Origin: Incurvaria masculella
Lineage: Eukaryota; Arthropoda; Insecta; Lepidoptera; Incurvariidae
Direction: 5' to 3'
NCBI GenBank assembly: GCA_946894095.1
Contig: OX335644.1
Location: 23,851,595 to 23,915,594, forward strand
Length of the DNA: 64,000 nt
Part shown: positions 10,958 to 22,120 of the stretch, one piece after another
How the letters are laid out: every line of letters begins with the position of its first letter
Numbering within the stretch: position 1 is the first letter of the stretch
Program-made: the position numbers and the translations under genes
The notes under the pieces: generated by a model
What the model saw: only the letters and a program-made list of their open reading frames with translations
The model's database searches: none
Told to the model about the DNA's origin: nothing

Positions 10958-11986
10958 AAATGTTTCTTTATCCAAATGAATGTACCAAGCCGAGCAATAT
11001 AAGAAAGGTCCTGACATGGCCTCTTGTAGTGGCTTATATAATTTATATATTATTTGAAGTACCTATTATGTCTCAGACATCGTCACTTCCGATTATGATA
11101 ACTATACTCTTTTTATCTAATAGATAGTGTTTTGCGTACTTGTATTACAATGAGAAAATATAAGTGTATCAATGCAGGGTGTAAACGACCGTCGGGGTCG
11201 CTCCTTTTTGTAATCTTATGGAGTTTTCGACGTGTTATCTAAAATAATGAAAACCTCAGTAAAGTCTAAGTAATTTACGAGATGTTCGCATTTAAATACC
11301 CTACAGTACATTTTTCATACATTAAAACAAATGAAGGCATTTTCACCGATTTAAGAATTAAAAAAACATGAAAAATCTCTTAATTATAGTGTTTTATTAA
11401 GTTTTATAAAAGAAGTATTGAAAAAAAAGAACGATGGACATTTACAATCTATATAGTAAACCTTTTACTCAACAGTCATTGTCAATAAGTAACCAATATA
11501 ACGTGTAACGGACCGCTATTATGTTTTACTGTAGTAACTCAAAAACCTTTTTCTATTTACGAGAGTACCACTACCGAAGAATACCGAAGAAGAAAACAAA
11601 ATTGGTGTTACTTTTAACAAAAAAGCAAGGCATTTTTATTATAAATATGTCGGAGCGTCACAGGTGTGGGCGGGTCCATATTGCAAGCACTGGAAAAGCG
11701 TAGATAGGTTCGTGTCCTCTGAGTACAGACAACCGTTCGAGCCGACCGCCGCCGGACAAGTGCGTGTATGGCCCGCGACCACCGCTACTAGTGCTATTGC
11801 ACTCACTCGAGCTATAGTCTTGTCTCGCTCACTCGAAGTTTTCCGTCTCTTTTACTCTAGGTACACGACTCCATCCGAACGCACACACATAGGCGTTCCA
11901 CTTTTCTTATTACAAGGTGTAGGGCTGCAGAAGCCCGCGCGCCGACATATACTTAATCTAGGTTAACACAATATATTTTTTTCTAG
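10958..11986 (+). other. Spacer/intron, no gene recognised
   Basis: AT-rich sequence. The open frame at 11664-11966 has no family resemblance, begins in intron-like sequence and is not supported. The last 27 bases are the conserved pre-acceptor block 'GGTTAACACAAT...TTTTTTTCTAG' shared with the downstream exons. Confidence 0.35.
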
Positions 11987-13025
11987 GCACAGTGAGTGCG
12001 GGAGATACCGGAGAAACTACAGCGAAAACGGCCAGGCAGAAATCTGCAGAGATGAGGGCAAATGTAGCTTCTATTATTCAACTCTCAAATGTCGTTCCAT
12101 TTCAATGGTTCACGAATGGGTATCGCTGTTTCTATTGCGACATAGTGTTCAATAACATTGTCCAACTTAAAGATCACACTCGATTCAGTCATCGCGTAGA
12201 AAGAACGGATATTCTTCTCAAATGCCTTCGCAAAATGCCAGTCAAACTAGACATAACGACCGTCGACTGTAAGTTGTGCTTAGCGAAAATCCCAGACATC
12301 CCTAAACTAAAGGTACACCTCAGATCCAAGTACAACAAGCAAGTCGCTGACGACGAGAAAGGCTATTTCACGTTCAAGCTGGATGAACGATTCGAATGTC
12401 ACCTGTGCAGCAAATCGTTTGCCAGCTTCCTGCCCCGTAACCGCCACATGAACGTGCACTTTGAGAACTACGTGTGTGACCAGTGCGGCAAGGGGTTCGT
12501 CACGAAGGCGCGCCTCGCCATACATAGGACAATTCACGAAACGCGCACCCGTGTGGCGTCTGCGATAAGACCTTCAACTAAGCGAAGAAACTTAAGCTGC
12601 ACGTGAGGGGTGTTCACGAGGGCGTCGCGCGCTCGAAATGCCAGCACGGCGGGCAGTTCTTCAAGGAGCATAGTCAGCAACTGAGACACATGGTCGCCAC
12701 GCACGGCCACCGACCCCTCATGTACCCCTGCGAGCTCTGCGGTAAAGTGTTGCACAGCAAAAAACTTCACACAACCCACTATCGACGGGACCACCTCGGC
12801 TTGCGGAACTTCAAGTGCGATCAGTGCGGCAAGGTCTTCTACAAAAAGTGTGAGCTCAAGGAGCACATGGTGTCACATACATCGGTGCTCGATTTCAGGT
12901 GTGATGTTTGTCGGAAAGCCTTCGAATCGAGGAAACGCCTAATACAGCATACCAGAACACACATGATCAATCCTCGAGCGTGCGTTGCCCTAAGGAAATG
13001 CAATGCGTTGAGCTCATTTAAGTGA
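11987..13025 (+). pseudogene. Broken C2H2 zinc-finger terminal exon (G)
   Basis: It has the same acceptor block and opening residues (GTVSAGDTGE) as exon H. The frame is intact through the pre-finger motif ASIIQLSNVVPF and the first four fingers. At about 12540, after HE(T), a single base is missing relative to the paralogues (HETGTHPC in H), which throws the frame. In the restored register an in-frame TAA follows about 40 bases later, where paralogues have a sense codon after FN. The back half then continues in the other frame to 13025. Zinc ligands are also lost: finger 2 ends SKYNK instead of SKHNK, and one downstream finger has CQHG where relatives have CxxC. These four independent lesions indicate decay and not a sequencing error. 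Confidence 0.85.
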
Positions 13026-13733
13026 TTTGCGATGCTCAAACGGCTTCACTGGAACCGCCACACATTGGACTTTGACCCACATATATTTTCCTTACAAATG
13101 CCAATGCCTACTGTGGCGTTTACTTACTGTGATGCGCTCCTTACATACATTGAAAGAAAGACATTGCGTTGATTTATATTAAAATAACACACAGAGATGG
13201 AGAAATATACCTAATATTATTTTAATTACATTACGAAAAAACATCTACGTACCATTTTGTCTAAATTGACTAAATCATATGATTAAAATAAAAAAAAACA
13301 TTTGTAATCATTGCTATTGGAATTATGATTGTTTTCAGAATCACTTCCTTAATTTAGTCGATGCCGTCTATTGTATGTATGTATGTATATTGTGGACGCT
13401 GCTATAAGCAACACATGCGCCCCATTTAATGCTAATATCCTTCCATTAACTTCCACTAAGCTATATTCGCGGTCATGTTTGCCGACGTTTCAGAACGTCG
13501 CGTGTGGTCCATCGTCAGGGCGAATGGCTGCGTGCAAAAAGGTCCAAACTTGCACTAAGTACTAGAAAACTGACAGATTGACACGAAACCTTGTACGGAC
13601 ATTGGAAACAGCGAAATATCTACTTACCTAGCAAAAGCGATTCCCGATAAAATCCCAACAATCCCAGCAATGATGGGTCAAATAGACATTCCAATAATCA
13701 CTGCTCTTACCTGACTTGAAAGGCGAAAGACTA

Positions 13734-13925
13734 CTACATAGTTTTAGGCTGAGATAAGTAGTCGTAACCGTAAGTAAGACTAACGAAAAGCAGTACTTCG
13801 TTACGTTTTTTTCACACATTTTGTATGGACGAAATCTCAAAGTAATGAAATGTGACGTCACAAAGTACTACTATTGGTTAGTCTTAGTTTCTGTTACGAC
13901 TTTTTATCTCAGCCTGAACTATAAC
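13734..13925 (+). mobile_element. Foldback MITE of about 190 bp
   Basis: The left arm 'TAGTTTTAGGCTGAGATAAG' is mirrored by the right arm '...TTATCTCAGCCTGAACTATA'. Complementarity continues inward through 'AGTCGTAAC' and 'AAGACTAA' to 'AGTACTT'. There is no coding capacity. The class was not determined. Confidence 0.7.
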
Positions 13926-14109
13926 CGACCCAATATTGAACTAGGAAGGAAACGTAGGAACGTGGAGGGGATTTGCGTAGCTTAATTCAAACTTTCAAAA
14001 GAGTGTGTGCGATTTGTGGGGGAACTCAAACCCCTGTGGCCGCACGATCTTGTTGCGGCTGCTTGCCTAGTAGTACGAAATCCCACGACTAACACCTTCT
14101 TTTCCTATA

Positions 14110-14230
14110 ACCGTTCCAGAATGAAATGAATGTTTGTTGATGTTTGGTAATGTTTAGTGAGGTTTAATGAATTTCTATGTTTAGTGATATTTAGTGATAT
14201 TTGGCGATGTTGGGTGATGTGATGATAAAT
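14110..14230 (+). repeat. Degenerate short tandem repeat (TGTTTAGTGA-like)
   Basis: About ten loose copies of a unit near 'TGTTTAGTGA'/'TATTTAGTGA' are visible, shortly before the acceptor of exon H. Confidence 0.55.
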
Positions 14231-14332
14231 TATGTTTTGTCAAGCTTTTCCTAATGTCAACAATTGATTGATATGCACGAGAGTCGTTGCTTTATTTATT
14301 TTTTCTTGGTTGACAAAAGTTTTTTTTTCTAG

Positions 14333-15822
14333 GAACAGTGAGTGTGGGAGATACCGAAGAAACTACAAAAACAGCGAGGAAGCAATGTGCGGAGATGCGT
14401 TTCAATATAGCATCGATAATAGAATACTCCAATGTCGTTCCTTTTCGTTTAAAGTTTAACCGTTATCGCTGCTTCTATTGCGAAACCTTGGAGGACGATT
14501 TTTTCAAACTCAAACAACACACTGTATCAAGCCATCGCGCCGAACGGCAGAATATTCTCAAACGCCTTCGAGAATTGCCGATCCGACTAGACGTTTCGAC
14601 CGTTGACTGTAAATTGTGCTCAGACACAATTTTAGACATAGCTCAGCTTAAGCAGCACCTAAAATCGCAGCACAACAAACCATTCACTGACGAAGAGAGG
14701 GGCTATTTAACGTTCAAATTGGACGGAAATTTCGAGTGCCATCTGTGCAGTCAATCTTTCGGCAGCTTCAGAATTCTCAGTACACACATGAATGAGCACT
14801 TTGAGAAATTCGTGGTGAGATCGAGAGATATAATAAAAAAATTAAAAACTGCGAGGCATCATTGTGGGGACATGAGGTTCAATATAGCATCGATAATAGA
14901 ATACTCCCATGTCGTTCCTTTTCGTTTAAAGTTGAACAGTTATCGCTGCTTCTATTGTGGAATCCTTGATGATGACTTCCTCAAACTCAAAGAACACACT
15001 CTATCAAGTCATCGCTCCGAACGGCCGCATATTCTCAAAAACCTTCGCCGATTGCCAGTCCGACTAGACGTCTCGACGGTTAACTGTAAGTTGTGCCCAG
15101 ACACAATTTCAAACATAGCTGAGCTCAAGCAGCATCTAAAATCGAAGCACAATAAACCATTCACCGGCGAAGAGAGGGGCTATTTCACGTTCAAATTGGA
15201 TGGGAGAAACGAGTGCCACCTGTGCAGTCAATCGTTCGGCTGCTTCAAAGTTCTCAGTCAGCATATGAATGAGCACTTTGAGAACTATGTGTGCGATCAG
15301 TGTGGCAAGGGATTCATGTCCGACGCTCGCCTAAACATGCACATGAGAATGCACGAGACGGGCACACATCCATGCTCTATTTGTAGCAAGTCCTTCAACT
15401 CCATGTTGAAACTGAGATTGCACGTGGAGGGCGTGCATGAGGGCCGCTTGCGATTTAAATGCCCGCACTGCGAGCAGGCCTTCAATGAGTACACAAAGCG
15501 GCAGAGACACCTGGTCGCCGTGCACGGCTACCAACCGTTCAAATATCCCTGTGAACTATGCGGGAAAGTGTTGGCGACTCACAATACCCTTGTGCGGCAT
15601 CACCGACGGGAGCATCTCGGCTTGAGAAACGCCACCTGCAATGAATGCGGAAAACAGTTCTTTTCGAAGAAGGAACTGACGGATCATTTGGTTACGCACG
15701 GCTCGGAGCGTATCTTCAAGTGCGGTATTTGCCGTAAAACGTTCCCATTAAAAAAGCGCCTCATGCAGCACATGAAGATGCACATGCGACAGGTTCATGA
15801 TTATATAATCAAAGGAACGTAG
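14333..15822 (+). CDS. Chimeric twelve-finger C2H2 terminal exon with a duplicated front half (H)
   Basis: The acceptor block GGTTGACAAAAG...TTTTCTAG is followed by a phase-1 frame of about 496 residues, far longer than its sisters (334-340). Residues 1 to about 160 are a normal front half: GTVSVGDTE, the pre-finger motif ASIIEYSNVVPF, then fingers 1-3 ending MNEHFEKF. The frame then runs through a short Lys-rich bridge (RSRDIIKKLKTARHH) into a second copy of the pre-finger motif (ASIIEYSHVVPF) and a complete nine-finger block. The bridge aligns with the start of a normal exon. The product would have twelve fingers with an internal copy of the normally N-terminal motif. ATTAAA follows at 15893. 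It is intact and could be functional, or it could be one exon nested in another (see the relic at 15966). Confidence 0.88.
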
Positions 15823-15892
15823 CCAGGTTTGCCGTTCCTTTAGGCCGTAGGAACTTTTTTGACTACATGTTTGAACACAAGCATAACATATT

Positions 15893-15898
15893 ATTAAA
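15893..15898 (+). terminator. Possible poly(A) signal ATTAAA of exon H
   Basis: The common variant hexamer, about 70 nt after the stop of exon H. Confidence 0.4.
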
Positions 15899-15965
15899 GC
15901 TTTCTAACAAATATTGTATATTAATTTCTCCAATCTTGTTTTGATTATTGAGTCAAAAATATTGA

Positions 15966-16350
15966 CAAACTTTGAGAACTACGTTTGCGATGAGTATGGC
16001 AAGGGGTTCATGTCCGACACCCACCTCAATATACACATGAGAATGCACGAGTGTGCGCTCATCCATGCTCTACATGCAGCAAGTTGAAAGACTTCACGTT
16101 CAAACTGCGGCTGCACGTGGACCGCTCAAGTACCCCTGTGAACTGGGCGGGAAAGTGTTGAGGTCTCACAATTGAACAACCGAAGGGAACGCCTCGGCTT
16201 GAGAAACGACACTTGCAATCATTTCGGTAAGCAGTTCTCTTCGAAGAAGGAATTGAAGGAGCACGGCGCGGAGCGGATCTTCAAGTGCGGTGTTTGCAGA
16301 AAAATGTTTCCATTGATTTGATGCAGCACATGAAGGTGCAAAAGCGCTCT
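15966..16350 (+). pseudogene. Back half of a broken zinc-finger exon, 5' truncated
   Basis: It starts abruptly at 'ACTTTGAGAACTACG' (FENYVCDEYGKGF), which corresponds to finger 4 of the family; no acceptor and no fingers 1-3 precede it. Remains of fingers 5, 7, 8 and 9 follow (CGVCRKMF near 16300), with several frameshifts, internal deletions and stops, and finger 6 largely gone. A Cys of finger 4 is replaced (DEYG for DECG). Its start coincides with the point where the first front half inside exon H stops, so it may be the severed back half of that copy. Confidence 0.8.
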
Positions 16351-16970
16351 ACGTAGACACTTCTGAAGTTTCTTTTGTTCCCGGTTTTTGACTACACAGC
16401 CAGCATTACAGATTATTAAATTTGTTCAAAAATGTTATCTTTTTTTATTTATTACATCAATATCGAAAACTTGTAATTATTTAAGTCTATAGCATCTACC
16501 TACTAAATTGGATTAAAGGTTAACAGTGTTTTAGAATTATTGTAGTGTAGTTGTACTGCTAGTAGTCGTAAGGGACCTCCATTAATGCCGTAAGCGCAAA
16601 AGGGGGGAGGAATGCTTAGACCAAATCTCACCAGGCGGGAGAGAGGGATCTACGAATATATCGCGCCAGTTTTCTAAAATATCAGGATAAATAATGCCCA
16701 AGAAAAGCGAAGCTAACTAATTGGATTCATTCATTTCTTTATGAACTCGTCCATCCGTCGTTACACAGGTGTGTAGAGTCTTATTTAGAATTGACTGTCC
16801 ACATTTTGAAACTCTTTTCTACCGTTGGTCCGGAGAAAATCTTTGTTATAAATGTTTGACAGTGAACTCTGAATATGACTTTAATTTATTTGTTTATTTT
16901 ACCTAACATCCAAAATGTGTTGCTATGATAAAGGTATAGGTATAGGTTGACGCTACATTTTTTTTTCTAG

Positions 16971-17986
16971 GACCAATGAATGCGGGGGAAACTGCAGCAA
17001 ATTCGGCGAGGCAGCAGCGCGCGCAGATGCGGTTCAATATAGCGTCGATAATAGAATACTCCAATGTCGTTCCTTTTCGTTTATCGTTCAACCGGTATCG
17101 CTGCTTCTATTGCGAAATCGTCGATGAGGATTTTCTCAAACTCAAAGAACACACTCTTTCAAGTCATCGCCCCGAACGGTCTTTCATTGTTAAAAGCCTT
17201 TGCCGAATGCCAGTCCGTCTCGACGTCTCGACCGTCGACTGTAGGTTGTGCCAAGACAAAATTTCGGATGTAGCTGAGCTCAAGCTACATCTTACATCGA
17301 AGCACAACAAACCGTTCACTACCGAGGAGAGAGGCTACTTCACGTTCAAATTAAACGATAAATTCGAGTGTCACCTGTGCAGCAAATCGTTCGGCAGCTT
17401 CCAACCTCTTAGTCAGCACATGAATGAGCACTTTGAGAACTACGTTTGCGATGAGTGCGGCAAAGGGTTCATGATGGAAACGCGACTCAACAATCACAAG
17501 ATAATGCATGTAACTGGCGCACACCCCTGCTCCGTCTGCAACAAGACCTTTAACACTGCTTGGAAGCTGCGCATGCACGTGAGGAACGTGCACGAGGGCC
17601 GCCTGCCCCACAGATGCCAGGTGTGCCAACAGTCTTTCAAGGAGTACGGGCAGCGGCAGAGACACATGGTCGACGTGCACGGCCACCAACCCGTCAAGTA
17701 CCCCTGTGAACTATGCGGGAAGGTGTTGGGGTGCAAGAAATCGCTCTTGTATCACCACCGACGGGAGCACCTCGGCGTGAGAGATGCTAAGTGCGATGAG
17801 TGTGGCAAGCCGTTCTTTTCGAAGAAGGAACTTAGGTATCACATGGTTACGCACGGGTCGGAGCGGAACTTCAAGTGCGGAGTTTGCCAAAAAGCGTTCA
17901 CATTGAAAAAGCACCTCATGCAGCACATGAAGACGCACATGCGGCAAGCTCGTGATTACAGTATCAATGCGAAGCGCTCTACGTAG
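16971..17986 (+). CDS. Nine-finger C2H2 zinc-finger terminal exon (I)
   Basis: The acceptor block GGTTGACGC...TTTTTTCTAG opens a phase-1 frame of about 338 residues beginning GPMNAGETAA. The in-frame ATG at 16976, at the third codon, is probably internal to a larger protein. The pre-finger motif ASIIEYSNVVPF is followed by nine fingers from about residue 42 to 323: RCFYC, CRLC, FECHLC, YVCDECG, HPCSVC, HRCQVC, YPCELC, AKCDEC and FKCGVC. All C2H2 ligands appear intact. The C-terminal tail is short and basic and ends KRST. AATAAA lies at 18058. It is very close to J and K, so it belongs to the recent tandem expansion. Confidence 0.92.
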
Positions 17987-18057
17987 AAACGTGTTTGATT
18001 CCTCAACGCGGGTGTGGTGTTAACCATTTTGACTACGCATCGGGCGTTTTACAGATT

Positions 18058-18063
18058 AATAAA
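18058..18063 (+). terminator. Poly(A) signal AATAAA of exon I
   Basis: A canonical hexamer about 70 nt after the stop codon of exon I. Confidence 0.55.
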
Positions 18064-18364
18064 CTTTTCCAAGAATTATACCTTTATTTATTTATTGAAT
18101 CGGCGCCACAAGGCCAGGTATTTCCCCCAAAGTACAGGCTGGGGTTCTCCAAACATGGTGTTAAGAAGCACCTGGCCGGCATGGTTCTCGCAGCCCCCCT
18201 GAAAGATCGAAAGCCCATGCTCGTTATGGTTACTCCTACATATCTCATGTCTCATCTTTCGTCCTCACCCTAATGTAAAAACGTATCAGCTTAAAAACTA
18301 AAAGCGTTACTAAATGGTCAAATAAACACCTGAAAAAAATATCGAAACTCACAATGACATAACT

Positions 18365-18912
18365 TAAGACTGGCCCGTAAGCTATGCTCTCCATACACAC
18401 GTATAGTCGCATTAAAAAGTCCAGTAGCATATTGCAACGAGATTGCTATGGAGCGCTCGCATCGCGCGGAGGTGAAGCGGGAGGAGGGGATAGCACCGTC
18501 CGCGCGGATTGCAGTAGGACGCACATCCTGAAAATCGGTCGGCGGGGGAAGGGGCACGCCACATGTGCTTTGAAAACCCGATCGTAGGCTGATACTGGAC
18601 TTAGGTCGTCGATGGTACATAATTTACTAATCCAATACATAATTTACTAATCTATAAAACCACTGTTTCAATTCAATTAATATTTAATATCCATTATCAG
18701 GAAACGGATATCTATCTGTTGTTGTTCTTCAAATGAAAGTAAAAAGAAAGATCTTGAAATTCATTTTGTTTTCTCTGTGGTTTTACCCAGTATATATTTA
18801 ACGAAAAAGTCAAGTCAAGTTAAATGTCAAGTAAATTGGAACAGTAGTTTTGGAATGATTAGTAAACTACGTTTTTATGTTTAGCGTAATTTTCTGCTGC
18901 TTACGGGCCTAC
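18365..18912 (+). mobile_element. Interrupted foldback element (family M4)
   Basis: The ends 'GGCCCGTAAGCTATGCTC' and 'CTTACGGGCC' are inverted. The internal 'TTTTGTTTTCTCTGTGG' and 'AATTGGAACAGT..TTT' match the copies at 43686 and 52696. Roughly 250 bp of foreign sequence (about 18430-18690) interrupts the left half. Confidence 0.55.
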
Positions 18913-19188
18913 CTAATGCTGTGTGTGTGTTAATATCACGACCCTATTTCAGCAAATACCAGATATTTGTATACAAAATCTCTCATCACAAATCATCCAC
19001 GTCCCATTCATTTTGTTTAACAGAGACCATCTCATGTCGGACTTTCACAGTAACCATCGCACAGTATCACAGGTATCAACTTTTACACCAAACAGGTACC
19101 ATCGATTACATAAGTCGTCAAAAAGTTCTTTTTCAAAAGTTATTCTTTATTTTATTTATTTTAGGTTGACACAAGATTTTTTTTCTAG

Positions 19189-20210
19189 GAACACTGATTG
19201 CCGGAAAGACAGAAGAAACTGCAGCAAAAACGGCGAGACAACAATGTGCGGAGATGCGGTTCAATATAGCGTCGATGATAGAATACTCCAATGTCGTTCC
19301 TTTTCGTTTATCGTCAAACCGATACCGCTGCTTTTATTGTGAAACCGTCGATGACGACTATCTCAAACTCAAAGAGCACATATCAAGTCATCGCGCCGAA
19401 CGGCAGTGCATTATCAAACGCCTTCGGCGAATGCCCGTCCGACTCGACGTCTCGAACATCGACTGTAAGCTGTGCCTGCAGACAATCTCAAACGTAGCTG
19501 AGCTCAAGCATCATCTCAAATTTAAGCACAACAAACCTTTTACGAACGAAGAGAGAGGCTATTTCACGTTTAAACTGAATGGTAAATTCGAGTGCCACCT
19601 GTGCAGTCAATCGTTCGGCAGTTTCAAACCTCTCAGTCAGCACATGAATGAGCACTTTGAGAACTACGTGTGCGATCAGTGCGGCAAGGGGTTCATGACG
19701 GACACGCGCCTCAACATGCACAAGAGAATGCACGAGACTGGCGAACATCCGTGCTCCGTCTGCAGCAAATCCTTCAACTCCATGTTGAAACTGAGACTCC
19801 ACATTGAAAGCGTGCACGAGGGCCGATTGCGATTCAAATGCCCGCACTGCAAGCAAGCCTTCAAGGAATACACTCAACGGCGAAGACATTTGGTCGACGC
19901 GCATGGCTACCAATCCGTCAAGTACCCCTGTGAACTGTGCGGAAAAGTGTTGGGGACCCAGAAAACGCTCATGATTCACCACAGACGGGAGCACCTTGGC
20001 GTGAGAAACGCCACGTGCGAAGAATGTGGCAAGCCGTTCTTTTCGAAAGTGGAACTCAGGACGCACATGATTACGCACGGCTCGGAGCGGAACTTCAAGT
20101 GCGGAGTTTGCCGAAAAGCGTTCGCATCAAGAAAACGCCTAATGCAGCACATGAAGACGCACATGCTGCAAGCTCGTGATTATAGAATGAATTCAAAGCG
20201 CTCAACGTAG
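19189..20210 (+). CDS. Nine-finger C2H2 zinc-finger terminal exon (J)
   Basis: The acceptor block GGTTGACACAAG...TTTTCTAG is followed by a phase-1 frame of about 340 residues beginning GTLIAGKTEE. The pre-finger motif ASMIEYSNVVPF precedes nine fingers from about residue 45 to 325, all with C2H2 ligands. Finger 1 is one residue shorter in its loop than in I and K (KEHISSH versus KEHTLSSH). The tail ends in KRST, as in exon I. Alternative hexamers ATTAAA occur at 20233 and 20267. No ZAD or linker exon is visible in the 1.2 kb separating it from exon I. Confidence 0.92.
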
Positions 20211-20808
20211 CCACGTTTGTCGTTTTTTATATATTAAATGTTGTTTCACACCAAGCGTGGCAGCTTATTAAAACAGTTAAATCCTGAAGGAGATATCTTT
20301 ATTTCTTTCTCTAATCACTGACGATAGAGTAAATTTAGTATTCATTTTAACCTTGAAGAAAAGACGCGCATTTGATTTTTGTTGGCGCCGCACAGTTCAT
20401 TCCAGACGAGAAACATTTCTTAATTTTACTGAGGAATCAAGCACGACCCATTGTATGGCACATGACCACCTCATTATTCTCTTAAGGCTACGTACTACGC
20501 TAGATGACACTCAGTTATTCATAATTTTCTCAGAGGCAGGTACTTTACTTATCAAATTCAAATTTATTAAGATATAACGATATAAGATATAAGTAAGATA
20601 TCACAAACTTTGCTCTATAGAAAAATCGCCAAAATAGGCATATTCTATCACATTTCTCGTTATTTTTTCCAAGTAGTATCTAAGCATTATGAAAAAGACA
20701 CGGAATAGTACATATGAATTACATTGTCCAATCTAAGTGGAAACGTTTCCAAGCAAATTGTATCTAAAAATTATATTTTATATTGTTGATAAAATATTTT
20801 CTTTCTAG

Positions 20809-21812
20809 GAGACACCGACGATGCTGCAGCAAAAACAGCGAGACAACAATGCGCGGAGATGCGGTTCAATATATCGTCTCTAATAGAATACTCCAATGTC
20901 GTTCCTTTTCGTTGGTTATCGAACCGGTATCGTTGCTTCTATTGCGACACCGTTGATGACGATTTTCTTAAGCTCAAAGAGCACACTATATCTAGTCATC
21001 GCGCCGAACGGCCGCATATTCTCAAACGCCTTCGCCGAATGCCAGTCCGACTCGACGTATCGAACGTCGACTGTAAGTTGTGCTCCGAACACATTCCAAA
21101 TATTGCTGAGCTCAAGCCACATCTATTATCTAAGCACAAAAAGCCATTCACAAACGAAGAGAGGGGCTACTTCACGTTTAAATTGAACGGTAAATTCGAG
21201 TGCCACCTGTGCAGTGAATCGTTCGCCAGCTTCAAACCTCTCAGTCAGCACATGAATGAGCACTTCGAGAACTACGTGTGCGATCAGTGTGGTAAGGGGT
21301 TCGTGACGGACACGCGCCTCAACATGCACAAGAGAATGCACGAAACGGGCGCGCACCAATGCGCCATCTGCGACAAGCCTTTCAACTCGGCGTTGAAATT
21401 GAAGATGCACGTGGAGGGTGTGCACGAGGGTCGGGCACGTTTCAAATGTCAGCACTGCACACTCGCCTTCAAGGAGTATACGCAACGGCAGAGACATCTG
21501 GTAGCCGTACACGGCTACCAAGCCGTCAAATATCCCTGTGAACAGTGCGGCAAAGTGTTCAGCAGCCAGAAAACGCACACGACTCACTATCGTCGGGAGC
21601 ATCTCGGCTTGCGGAACGCTACGTGCGAAGAGTGCGGCAAGGCGTTCTTCAAGAAGGATGAGCTCAAGAATCACATGGTTACGCACGGGTCGGAGCTGAA
21701 TTTCAAATGTGAAGTCTGCCGGAAGGGCTTCGGGTCGAGAAAACGCCTCATGCAGCATATGAAAACGCACATGTTGAAGGCTCGTGATTACACCGTCAAT
21801 CTAAAGCACTGA
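20809..21812 (+). CDS. Nine-finger C2H2 zinc-finger terminal exon (K), last of the array
   Basis: The acceptor TTTTCTTTCTAG opens a phase-1 frame of about 334 residues. It starts GDTDDAAAKTARQQ, slightly shorter than H-J before the pre-finger motif SSLIEYSNVVPF. Nine intact fingers run from about residue 41 to 320. The tail LKARDYTVNLKH differs from the KRST ends of I and J. AATAAA hexamers occur at 22106 and 22115, about 300 nt downstream. It is the right-most plus-strand finger exon before the next ZAD start exon at 24918, so it closes the array. Confidence 0.92.
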
Positions 21813-22105
21813 GTTGCTTTACAATCGTAAATGGCCACAATTATGGCTGCCTACTTATTTACATGTATCGATTTTCTTCAAGTTCTTTTAGAGCAGTCCT
21901 TATTTATTTGGTAAGGTACCGATTGACAAACTTACGAAAATATTGTTACGCAGTCAACTACAACAAAGGCCAAAGTTTCCAAATCCATGCAGTACATTTA
22001 TCTGAAGAAGCCACCATGTAAATCATTTTTATTTTCAAAAAGAAACAAGATACAATGCTCTTCCGACTACCATCTATACCAATATAATACCATCTCGACT
22101 AGCTG

Positions 22106-22120
22106 AATAAACTTAATAAA
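22106..22120 (+). terminator. Two AATAAA hexamers after exon K
   Basis: AATAAA at 22106-22111 and again at 22115-22120. These probably mark the 3' end of the transcription unit containing exon K. Confidence 0.5.

Noticed and set aside
11664..11966. A 100-codon plus-strand frame before exon G
   Set aside because: No motif or family resemblance was seen, and it runs into the conserved pre-acceptor block. It is most likely chance in intron or repeat sequence.
14110..14230. A CRISPR-like or satellite array
   Set aside because: The units are short, degenerate and without spacers, in an insect nuclear context. It is a simple tandem repeat.
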